Shown piece by piece: positions 35,545-43,600 of a stretch of DNA of 64,000 nucleotides. The stretch covers positions 26,502-90,501 of the forward strand of contig SCNT01000017.1 in NCBI GenBank assembly GCA_005503165.1. Direction: 5' to 3'. This DNA is from Sphingomonadaceae bacterium 3R27E2-A (lineage in GTDB: Bacteria; Pseudomonadota; Alphaproteobacteria; Sphingomonadales; Sphingomonadaceae). A program made the position numbers and the translations under genes. The notes beneath the pieces are model-generated. The model had not been told where the DNA came from. It saw only the letters and a program-made list of their open reading frames with translations, and searched no databases. Each line of letters starts with the position of its first letter. Position 1 is the first letter of the stretch.

Positions 35545-36393
35545 ATGCTGATCGCCCAGATCACCGATATCCATATCGGGTTCGATCCGGACAATCCGGC
35601 GGAATATAACCGCAAGCGGCTCGACGAGGTCATCGACGTGCTCATCGACGGCCCGAACCGGCCCGACCTGCTGCTCGCGACCGGCGACATCACCGACCGC
35701 GGCGATCCCGACAGTTATCGCCGGCTGGCCAATGCCTTTTCGCGCTGCCCCTTTCCGGTGTGGCCCAGCGTCGGCAATCACGACCTGCGCGACAATTTCA
35801 CCGCGCAATTCCCGGGCTTCGACGACGGCAACGGCTTCATCCAGTACACGATCGAACTGCCCGAACTGCGGCTGGTGACGGTCGACACGCTCGAGGAAGG
35901 GCGCCACGGCGGCGCCTTCTGCAACACGCGCGCCGCTTGGCTCGAAGCCGAACTCGCGAAGGACCCGGCCAAGCCGACCTATGTCGTGATGCACCACCCG
36001 CCGGTCGAAAGCGGGATCGAGTGGATGAACACCCACCCCGACGAGCCCTGGGTCGCGACCTTCGGCGATGTCGTGCGGCGGCACAGCCAGGTCCGCGGTC
36101 TCATCTGCGGGCATCTGCATCGCAGCGTCACCGTCGCGTGGGAGGGACGCACCATCGCGATCTGCTCGTCCACCGCGCCGCAGGTGTCGCTCGACCTCCG
36201 CCCGATCGACGAGGATCAGCCCGACGACCGCCCGATGATCGTCGCCGAGGATCCTGCCTATGCGCTCCACCGCTGGAACGGGCGTGAGCTGGTGAGCTTC
36301 TACGACCATGCCGGTGCGCACACGATGCTCGCCAAATATGACGAAAGGCTGCAGCCACTCGTCCGCGAACTGAAGGCCGAGCGGCCGTCCTAA
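35545..36393 (+). CDS. CpdA-like 3',5'-cyclic nucleotide phosphodiesterase
   Basis: A calcineurin-like metallophosphoesterase of 282 residues in the class III cAMP phosphodiesterase (CpdA) group. All metal-site motifs are present: DIH (Asp8, His10), GDITD (Asp48), GNHD (Asn78), MHHPP and GHLH (His190, His192). ATG 35545 is chosen for its AGCAGGGG ribosome site. It lies 41 bases after the decaheme gene on the same strand, so it is probably in the same operon. That makes sense as a local off-switch for the double cNMP-binding flavoprotein. Family members vary in substrate, so cAMP specificity is not certain. It converges with the regulator gene on the other strand, overlapping by four bases. 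Confidence 0.85.
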   Translation: MLIAQITDIHIGFDPDNPAEYNRKRLDEVIDVLIDGPNRPDLLLATGDITDRGDPDSYRRLANAFSRCPFPVWPSVGNHDLRDNFTAQFPGFDDGNGFIQYTIELPELRLVTVDTLEEGRHGGAFCNTRAAWLEAELAKDPAKPTYVVMHHPPVESGIEWMNTHPDEPWVATFGDVVRRHSQVRGLICGHLHRSVTVAWEGRTIAICSSTAPQVSLDLRPIDEDQPDDRPMIVAEDPAYALHRWNGRELVSFYDHAGAHTMLAKYDERLQPLVRELKAERPS

Positions 36394-37427
36394 TCGAGCA
36401 CGAGGCGCCGCTGCGCGAAGGACAATGCAGCGACGAGGCTGCCCGCGAACAGCGCGCCTTCGAGCGTCGCGGTCGCGACCTGGCTGACCGGGCCGATGCT
36501 GCTTTCGCCGAACAGTCCGCCGATCGGGTCGAGGTGCGGGCGCGCGGTGGGAAAAGCCTCGGCGAGCAGCGCGAGGCTGCCGCCGAGCAGCCGTCCGCCG
36601 CCGAGCGCGATGGCCAGACCGCCGAGCGCGCCGGCGAGCGCGGGCAGGCCGATGCCGCGGCGGAGCGAGAGCGCGGGGGCGCGCCCGGCGAGCCAGGCGC
36701 CGACGCCGACCGCCGCGCCGAGCAGGGCACCCTCGGGTGCTCCCGTGATGTCGCCCGGCGAGCGGCCGAAGAGCATCGCGAAGGCGTCGAGCCCGACGAG
36801 CTTGACGAGCGCACCGATGACGAGGCCGCCGAAGGCGCCGCCCGCGACGGTCCAGGCGGCGCGATGCGTCGGGGCGAAGCCGGCGGCGGCGATGCCGAAG
36901 GCGACCCCCGCGCCGCCGAGCAGCGCGAGCGCAACGGTCATCGCGATGAGCACGAGCAGGATCGACAGCCCGCCCCCCGCCGCCTGCGACGCGCCCGCGA
37001 AACCGTAGAGCATCCCGCCGAACAGCCCCGCTACGCCCCCGCCGAGAGTGCCTGCGCCGCCGAGCAGCAGCCATTGGCGAAGGCCGAACCGGGGCGCGGC
37101 TTCGGGAGCAGGGCGCGGGCCATCATTCTCGATCGCTGCAACGAAGCGATAGCCATGCTTGGGGACGGTCTCGATGAAGCGCGGGCGGGCGGCGTCATCG
37201 CCGAGCTGCTTGCGGAGCGTACGGATGCATTGGGTGAGCGCCTCGTCGGTGACGGGCACGCCGGCCCACACCTCTTCGAGGAAGCGGTCCTTCGACACCA
37301 GCCTTCCCGCCTCGCGCACGAGCAGCGCGAGCGCGTCGAAATAGCGGGCGTTGAGCTCGACCGGCACCCCGGCCTGCAGCAGCCGCCGGTTGGCGGGGTC
37401 GAGCGTGAAGCGGTCGAAGCGGAGCAT
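36390..37427 (-). CDS. Winged-helix (OmpR/CadC-type) membrane regulator
   Basis: Protein of 345 residues. The N-terminal domain (about 1-100) is an OmpR-type winged helix (FDRFTLDPANRRLLQAG, ELNARYFDALALLV, VTDEALTQCIRTLRKQLGD, FIETVPKHGYRF) of the ToxR/CadC one-component type. After a linker, the rest is a very Gly/Ala-rich hydrophobic region with about six helices and no recognisable sensor domain. It would be a DNA-binding protein tethered to the inner membrane. It is convergent with the phosphodiesterase, so it is not in the redox operon, but its target could be nearby. Its promoter side faces the D-2-hydroxyacid dehydrogenase. Confidence 0.82.
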   Translation of the reverse strand: MLRFDRFTLDPANRRLLQAGVPVELNARYFDALALLVREAGRLVSKDRFLEEVWAGVPVTDEALTQCIRTLRKQLGDDAARPRFIETVPKHGYRFVAAIENDGPRPAPEAAPRFGLRQWLLLGGAGTLGGGVAGLFGGMLYGFAGASQAAGGGLSILLVLIAMTVALALLGGAGVAFGIAAAGFAPTHRAAWTVAGGAFGGLVIGALVKLVGLDAFAMLFGRSPGDITGAPEGALLGAAVGVGAWLAGRAPALSLRRGIGLPALAGALGGLAIALGGGRLLGGSLALLAEAFPTARPHLDPIGGLFGESSIGPVSQVATATLEGALFAGSLVAALSFAQRRLVLD

Positions 37428-37437
37428 CGCCGGGCGA

Positions 37438-38382
37438 TCAATAGCCGAGCGTCAGGTCCACCTGCGGCGTAACCGCTTCGCCCTTTCGCCAGCGATCGAG
37501 ATTCTCGAGAAACCGCTCGGCGGCGCGGACGAACATCTTGTCCTGCGCGCGCCCCGACAGGTGCATCGTGATATGCGCATTGTCGAGCGTCCACAGCACA
37601 TCGTCCGCGGGCAGGGGCTCGGGGCTGGTCACGTCGAGGAAGGCCGCGGCGATCCGCTTGCCGTCGAGCGCGGCGACAAGCGCCGCCTGGTCGACGACGC
37701 TGCCGCGCGCGATGTTGATGAGCGTCGCGCTCGGCTTCATCGCCGCGAGCTCGGCGGCGCCGATCATGCCGTCGGTCTCGGGGGTCGCGGGCACCGCGAG
37801 GATCACCCAGTCATAGTCGCCGAGCCGCGCGCGCCACTGGTCGGGCCCGAGCATATCGGGTCCCGGCGTCCGGCGGACGACGGTGACATCGACGGCAAAG
37901 GCCTTCAGCCGCTCCTCGACCAGCTGGCCGATCGCGCCATAGCCGAGCAGCAGCGCCTTCGACCCGTAAAGTTCGACCTTGCCCGGCGAATCCATCAGCC
38001 ATTCGCGGCGCTCCTGCGCGCGCACGACCTCGCGATACCCCTTGGCGACGGTGAGCATGCCCATGACGACATATTCGGCGATGGTGATCGCGTTGATGCC
38101 GACCCCGTTGGTGAGCACCGCTCCGCGCGTCCGGAGCAGGTCGAGCGGAATGCCGTCGACCCCGGCGTAGATCGAGTTCAGCCATTTGATGTTCGTCGCG
38201 GCGGTGATCGCCGCGGCCATGTCGCGCTTGTCGTACATGTCGAACCAGCCGATCTCGGCCGCGGGCGCCAGCTCCATCGCCTCTTCCTTCGACTGGAAGA
38301 AGCGCGGCTCGGTCCACTCGGGCAGGCGGTTTTCGACGAGCGGGCGGATGAGGCCCGAAAGGACGGTGACGGTCTTGGACAT
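37438..38382 (-). CDS. D-2-hydroxyacid dehydrogenase family protein
   Basis: NAD(P)-dependent dehydrogenase of 314 residues. The Rossmann motif is LLLGYGAIGQ (about residues 141-150). The catalytic triad is represented by NIARGSVVD (Arg), SPEPLP (Glu) and the His in NAHITMHLSG. The substrate (glycerate, hydroxypyruvate, lactate or other 2-hydroxyacid) cannot be read. Normal length. It precedes the membrane regulator by 11 bases on the same strand and may be co-transcribed with it. Confidence 0.88.
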   Translation of the reverse strand: MSKTVTVLSGLIRPLVENRLPEWTEPRFFQSKEEAMELAPAAEIGWFDMYDKRDMAAAITAATNIKWLNSIYAGVDGIPLDLLRTRGAVLTNGVGINAITIAEYVVMGMLTVAKGYREVVRAQERREWLMDSPGKVELYGSKALLLGYGAIGQLVEERLKAFAVDVTVVRRTPGPDMLGPDQWRARLGDYDWVILAVPATPETDGMIGAAELAAMKPSATLINIARGSVVDQAALVAALDGKRIAAAFLDVTSPEPLPADDVLWTLDNAHITMHLSGRAQDKMFVRAAERFLENLDRWRKGEAVTPQVDLTLGY

Positions 38383-38403
38383 GGACAGGCGGTACCCCGT
38401 GTT

Positions 38404-38763
38404 TCAGGCGGGAGAAAAGGCCCGCCACGCCACTATCGCCAAAAAGGGCAGCCCGGCAAGGTCGGCGAGCGCGATGGTGCGCAGCGCGGGCGGCGATCCC
38501 GCCTGCCAGTAGAGCGCGAGGAAGCTGAGCATGCTGATCGCCGCGGCGACGCTGGCGAGACGTCGCACGCCGGGGTCGAACGCCGCCCAGACGCAGATGC
38601 CGAGCACGACGAGGAACAGCGCGGCGCGGTGGTGGAGCAGCAGGAAGGCCGGGCTCTGCGCATCGACGGCATAGAGCCGCGTCAGCATCGCCGGGCGGAA
38701 GAAAGCGAGCGCGGGCATCAGGTGGATGAGCGCGAGGATGAGCCAGGCGATGCGATCGAGCAT
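38404..38763 (-). CDS. Small four-helix membrane protein, unknown function
   Basis: Protein of 119 residues, almost entirely hydrophobic with about four helices (IAWLILALIHLMPALAFF, LFLVVLGICVWAAF, a Ser/Ala-rich third and ALADLAGLPFLAIVAW). It resembles small uncharacterised membrane proteins of sphingomonads with a phage-holin-like size, but I recognise no family. The start at 38763 (MLDRIAW) is chosen because the longer frame translates a dispersed repeat. A 6-bp-arm palindrome lies 15 bases upstream. Confidence 0.65.
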   Translation of the reverse strand: MLDRIAWLILALIHLMPALAFFRPAMLTRLYAVDAQSPAFLLLHHRAALFLVVLGICVWAAFDPGVRRLASVAAAISMLSFLALYWQAGSPPALRTIALADLAGLPFLAIVAWRAFSPA

Positions 38764-38778
38764 GGCGGGAGGGTAACA

Positions 38779-38794
38779 CTTACAGGGGTGTAAG
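38779..38794. promoter_or_regulatory. Operator-like palindrome CTTACAGGGGTGTAAG
   Basis: Perfect 6-base arms CTTACA/TGTAAG around GGGG, placed 15 bases upstream of the small membrane protein gene. TTACA-type dyads of this size are common operators for TetR- and MarR-like repressors. No such regulator gene is adjacent. Confidence 0.4.
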
Positions 38795-38823
38795 CAAGCG
38801 TTTCGATCAAGCGCGACCCGATC

Positions 38824-39027
38824 AATCCTCCCCATCGACTTGCGATGGGGAGGTGGCATCGCGGAGCGATGACGGAGGGGCCTTGCCGAACGCGGCAAGG
38901 CGGGATTCGACGATCTCGATGATGGACTGCGCGGTCGATACGGGGTTGTCAGGACGCATCGCCGTTGCTCCTCCACCGCTCGCTTCGCGAGCGGTCCCCC
39001 TCCCCATCGCAAGTCGATGGGGAGGAT
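38824..39027. repeat. Composite palindromic intergenic repeat, copy 2
   Basis: The outer arms are ATCCTCCCCATCG...CGATGGGGAGGAT at the two ends, each with its own inner hairpin (CCCCATCGACTTGCGATGGGG and CCCCATCGCAAGTCGATGGGG), plus GGAGGGG and GCTCGCTTCGCGAGC inside. About 85 bases of non-repeat sequence separate the halves, longer than in the copies at 5622 and 61819. It fills the gap between the small membrane protein gene and cysS. Confidence 0.8.
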
Positions 39028-39030
39028 TAT

Positions 39031-40485
39031 TTACTCCAACCGCCAGTCCCAGCCGAGCGGGTCGCCGTCCATTACCTCTACACCGGCGGCGATCAGTTCG
39101 TCGCGGAGTTTATCGGAGGTGACGAAATCCTTGGCCGCGCGAGCCTCCTTGCGGCGCGCGAGGATGGCTTCGATTTCGGCCTCGGTGATCGTCGCGGTTT
39201 TGGGACGGACGCGCGGGAGCGTGGCGATATCGTAGAAGAACTTGAGCCCCAGGACCTCGCCAAAATCCGCCACGGCGTCGGCCCGTTCCCACCTTTCCAG
39301 ATGTTTTGCTGCAAAGGTGCGTTCCACGATGGTCAGCGCTTGCGGCGTGTTGAGATCGTTCGACATCGCTTCGTCGAACTCGCTACGAAGCGCCAAGATT
39401 TCGGCACTGATCGGGCGTTCCTGTCGGCTATAACACTCGAGTTCGCATTCAAGCGCCGCCGCCGCATAGCGAAGCCGCTTGAGCCGCGTCAGCGCCGCGC
39501 CCAATCCCTCCCACGAAAACTCCAGCTCGCTGCGATAGTGCGCCTGAAGGCACATCAGCCGGTAAGCGAGCGGGTGGTAGCCCTTGTCGATGAGCAGTTG
39601 CAGGCGCAGGAATTCGCCCGCGCTCTTCGACATCTTGCCCGAGCGTTCGACGAGGAAATTATTGTGCATCCAGAAACGCGCGCCGCTCGCGTCGGAGCAG
39701 CTGTGCGCCTGGTTCTGCGCGATCTCGTTCGGGTGGTGGATTTCGCGGTGGTCGATGCCGCCGGTGTGGATGTCGAAGGGGAAGCCGAGCAGCGCTTCCG
39801 ACATCACCGAGCATTCGAGGTGCCAGCCCGGCGCGCCGCGGCCCCAGGGTGAATCCCATTCCATCTGGCGCGTCTCGCCCGGCGGGGTCTTGCGCCAGAT
39901 CGCGAAGTCGGCGGCATGGCGCTTGCCGTCGACGGGGTCGATGCGGCTTTCGCCCTCGTCGGTCCCGTGGCGCGCGAGGCGGCCGTAGTCGGCGACCGTC
40001 GTCGTGTCGAAATAGAGCCCGCTCGCCAGCTCGTAGCAATGCTTGTCGGCGATCGCCTTCGCGAATTCGATCATCTGCGGCACATAGTCGGTCGCGATCG
40101 ACCAGTGCGCCGGCTGGCGGATATTGAGCGCCTTCACGTCGGCCCAATAGGCCTCGGTATAATGGCGCGCGATGTCCCAGATCGATTGCGCCTTTTCGGC
40201 CGCCGCCTTCTCGAGCTTGTCCTCGCCCGCATCGGCGTCGTCGGTCAGGTGGCCGACGTCGGTGATGTTGATGACGTGGGTGAGCTTGTAGCCCTTGAAC
40301 GACAGCGTGCGCCCCAGCGTGTCGGCGAACACATAGGCGCGCATATTGCCGATGTGGGGGTAGTTGTAGACCGTCGGGCCGCAGCTGTAGACGCGCGCCT
40401 CGCCCGGGTGGACGGGAACGAACTCCTCGAGGGAGCGCGTCAGGCTGTTGAACAGCTTCAGCGGCGGGGCAGGGGTCTCGGTCAT
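39031..40485 (-). CDS. cysS: Cysteine-tRNA ligase
   Basis: Class I aminoacyl-tRNA synthetase of 484 residues. YSCGPTVYNYPHIGNMR contains the first zinc Cys and the HIGH-type motif. Further zinc-site residues are in GWHLECSVMS and the DIHTGGIDHREIHHPNE region. The activation loop is GKMSKSAG. The C-terminal anticodon-binding helices follow. Met at 40485 (MTETPAPP) is the likely start; 40497 is possible. Immediately upstream is a perfect 34-bp inverted repeat. Confidence 0.97.
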   Translation of the reverse strand: MTETPAPPLKLFNSLTRSLEEFVPVHPGEARVYSCGPTVYNYPHIGNMRAYVFADTLGRTLSFKGYKLTHVINITDVGHLTDDADAGEDKLEKAAAEKAQSIWDIARHYTEAYWADVKALNIRQPAHWSIATDYVPQMIEFAKAIADKHCYELASGLYFDTTTVADYGRLARHGTDEGESRIDPVDGKRHAADFAIWRKTPPGETRQMEWDSPWGRGAPGWHLECSVMSEALLGFPFDIHTGGIDHREIHHPNEIAQNQAHSCSDASGARFWMHNNFLVERSGKMSKSAGEFLRLQLLIDKGYHPLAYRLMCLQAHYRSELEFSWEGLGAALTRLKRLRYAAAALECELECYSRQERPISAEILALRSEFDEAMSNDLNTPQALTIVERTFAAKHLERWERADAVADFGEVLGLKFFYDIATLPRVRPKTATITEAEIEAILARRKEARAAKDFVTSDKLRDELIAAGVEVMDGDPLGWDWRLE

Positions 40486-40536
40486 CACCGCGCCCATGCC
40501 CCGCGCCGGGGTTTGCCGTCAACTGCGTTGAGGCGA

Positions 40537-40621
40537 AGCGGCACCGGCCCGCTCCCCCACCCGGCCTCCCCAACGATAGTAGCCTGTGGGAGGCCGGGTG
40601 GGGGAGCGGGCCGGTGCCGCT
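40537..40621. repeat. Perfect 34-bp inverted repeat between tpsA and cysS
   Basis: Arms 40537-40570 and 40588-40621 are exact reverse complements with a 17-base loop. They include CCCGCTCCCCCACCCGG. The hairpin lies 19 bases beyond the tpsA stop on the transcribed strand and 51 bases before cysS. It could terminate the tps operon or protect its 3' end. No T run follows. Confidence 0.9.
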
Positions 40622-40639
40622 CCTCCGAAAGGGGACGCC

Positions 40640-43600
40640 TTATTCGGCGGGCGGTGTCCACAGATCGTCGTTGCCCGCGCCGGTCACCGGATCGTCGAGA
40701 AGCGGTTCACCGGTGAGCGGGTCGAGGTCGCGCATCGTGATCAGAGGGGTCGGCAGGCTCATGCCTTCGGCGTCGTCGCCCTCCTGCTCCTCGTCCTCGT
40801 CCTCGTCGTTGATCACGTCCTGGACCGGGAAGGAGGATTCGAATTCGAGGAAGGAGCAGGTCGTCGAGCTGACGATCAGGCAGCCGTTCATCGTCGAGCC
40901 CGAGTCGAAGGCGAGGCCGCTGCCGCTCAAGGGTCCGCTGCCGATCACGAAGCCGTCGATCGACAGCAGCGGGATCGCGTCGAGCCCGGTGACCCGGCCC
41001 GACGGGCCGAGGTGCACGCCGTTGATGACGATGCGGCTGTCGGCGCCCTCGACGTTCACATTCAGTCCGAGCGCGCCGAAGGTCAGGCCGCGGCGCTCCG
41101 CGAACCGCGTCCCGGTGCCGCTGTTCTGGACATAGAAGCCGCCCACGACGCTGACGTCCATGCCGCCCGCGAAGAGCGCGCCGTCATCGAGGACGATGCC
41201 GTCGTTCTGGCCGAGCCGCTCGTCGATCGCATCGATGTCCGCCGCCGCCGCGACGTCAGCGATCGCGTCGGCGGTGGCGACGATGACATCCTCCGATTCG
41301 AGGAAGAGCATGCCGCCCGGGGTCGAGGCGCCGCTGGTGCTGCTCCCCCCGGTCAGGCGGATCGTGCCTTCGCCCAAAATCACCTCGATCGAATCGTCCG
41401 CGCTGATCCGGAAGGCGTTCGCGTCGGACATGCCGGTCAGCGACACGTCGCCGATCACACGCGCCTTGCCGGGCGTCGCGATCGTCAGCGAGCCGCTGGC
41501 GCCGAGGTTCGAACTCGACGAACCCGCGGTCATCGTGAAATCGTCGATCACCACGGCTGGCGGCGTGCTGCTGCCGACGCTGGCGATAGGGACGGGCAGC
41601 GCGCCCGGTGCCGCGGCGACAAACGCACTGTCATTGCCGTCGAGGACGGGCGCGAAAATCGTGACTTCGTTGCCGAACAGCCGCGCCATTTCGCCGGCGT
41701 CGATGTGATAGCCGTCGCGCGAGCCGGTGCCGCCGACGAAGGTCGTCGCATCCTCGTCGGTGTTGCGGACGTCGAGGACGGTGGTGATGCCCTGCGTCCC
41801 CAGCCGCCCGTTGGCCGCGATGACGATGTCGGCCGAGCCGAGCGACATCTGCTGCCCGACCACCGCGCCGTTCACCGCCAGCACGCCGCCGGCCTCGCCG
41901 AGCAGAGTTTCGGCGGCGGTGACCGCGCCCAGCGTCATGTCGTCGTCCGATTCGAGCCGGACGCTGTTCGCGGTCAGCTGCGTGACGCTGAGGTCGCCGC
42001 TGCGCGCGCGCAGGTCGGCCGCGCCGGCGACCGATCCCGCGGTCACCGACAGATTGCCGCCAGCCGAGACGAAGGCGTCGCCGACGTCGGTGTCGAGCTG
42101 GCTGAAGACCAGGTCGCCGTTGCCGGTCACCCGGATGCTGTCGCCGCTGGCGGCGACGGGACCCGCCGACGACAGGGTCGCGATCTCGATCGCGCCGTCG
42201 CTGCTGATCAGACTGGTTGCGCCGCCGCTGGCAATACGGTCGCCGGTGACCCCGTCGGCGCCGTCGAGCGCCAGGGTGCCGCCCGCGCCATTGACGGCCT
42301 GCAGGACATTGACGGTGGTGCCGCCGGTGATCGCAAGGTCGCGGCCGGCGCGCAGTGCGCCGGTATCGACCGCGCCCGCCGCGGTGATATCGAGATCGCG
42401 GCCGGCGACGATGGTGTCGATCAGGACGGTGTTGCCGGCGTTGACCTGGCTCAGCGTTGCGACGGTCACATTGTCCGCGGCAATCGAGGTGTCGCGGCCG
42501 CTGCGCACCGGGCCGGTGATCCCGACCGCGCCGTCCGACTGAACCACGACGTCGGTGAAGGCATCGAGGCCCGCCAGCGTTGCATCGCCGCCGCTCTGCG
42601 TCCGGATGCTGCTGGCGCCGCCCGTCTGGCCGAGCCCGCGCGTCGTCGCGCCGCTGACCGACAAGCCCGATGCCGCGGTCAGGAAGATGTCGTCGCCCGC
42701 CGACAGCCCGCCGGCCTGGACGGCGCCGCCGGTCGAACGGATGTCGATGTCGGCGCCATCGGTCGACGAAACGCCTTCGCCCTGTCCGATGGTGAAGCCG
42801 CCGGTGCTGCTGAAGGCGAGCTGGAAGCCGTCCGGGCCCTCGGCGGTGGCCGAAACGCCGAAGGCGCTGACATCGCCGCCCGCGACGACATCGAGGTCGT
42901 CGCCGACGGTGATCGACGACAGGCCGGCGGTGGTGCCCGCCAGCACCAGCATATCCTCGCCCGCCGTCACGCCGGTCAGTGCCGCCGAACCGCCCGCGCG
43001 GACGCCGACCATGCCCGCGCCGCTGCCGGTCAGCGCGACGTCGCCGGCGGCGTCGATGAACAGATTGCCCGCGGTGTTCACGTCGCCGTTGCTGGGATCG
43101 GGGGCCCCGCCCGCCGCATTGGCGGCGACGGCGATATCGCCGCCGGCGCTCATTTCGATGTCGCCGCCCGCGGCATAGCTGCCGGTGACGTTGCCGGCGG
43201 CGACCACGCCGATATTGCTCGCGGCCGTGGCATTGTCGATGGCGACGTCGCCCCCGCTCCCGAAGGCCGAGAGCAGGCCCCCGGCCTCGATCGTGCCGAC
43301 CGCGATGCTGCTCCCGATCAGGAAGACGTCTGTGCCGGCGAGGATCGACCCGCCCGCGATGCCTGCGGCGCCGGGGGTGGCGCCCGTGGCGTTGAGGTTG
43401 ACGAAATCGCCCGCGTCGAGCGCGTTGAACGCAATCGACTGCGCCGCCACCTGGATCGAGCCGCCCGCGGTCGAATTGCCGAGGTTCGACGCGCCGCTGG
43501 TCGTCACCTCGATATTGCCGTCGGCGATGATCGAGTTGAGCCCGGTCGCGAAGCTGTTCGCGTTGACGATGAAGTCGCCTGCGGCCTCGCCATGGCCCAC

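Noticed and set aside
38764..39012. Longer start (83 extra codons) for the small membrane protein
   Set aside because: The extension crosses composite repeat copy 2 and the operator-like dyad. MLDRIAW at 38763 starts directly with the first helix.
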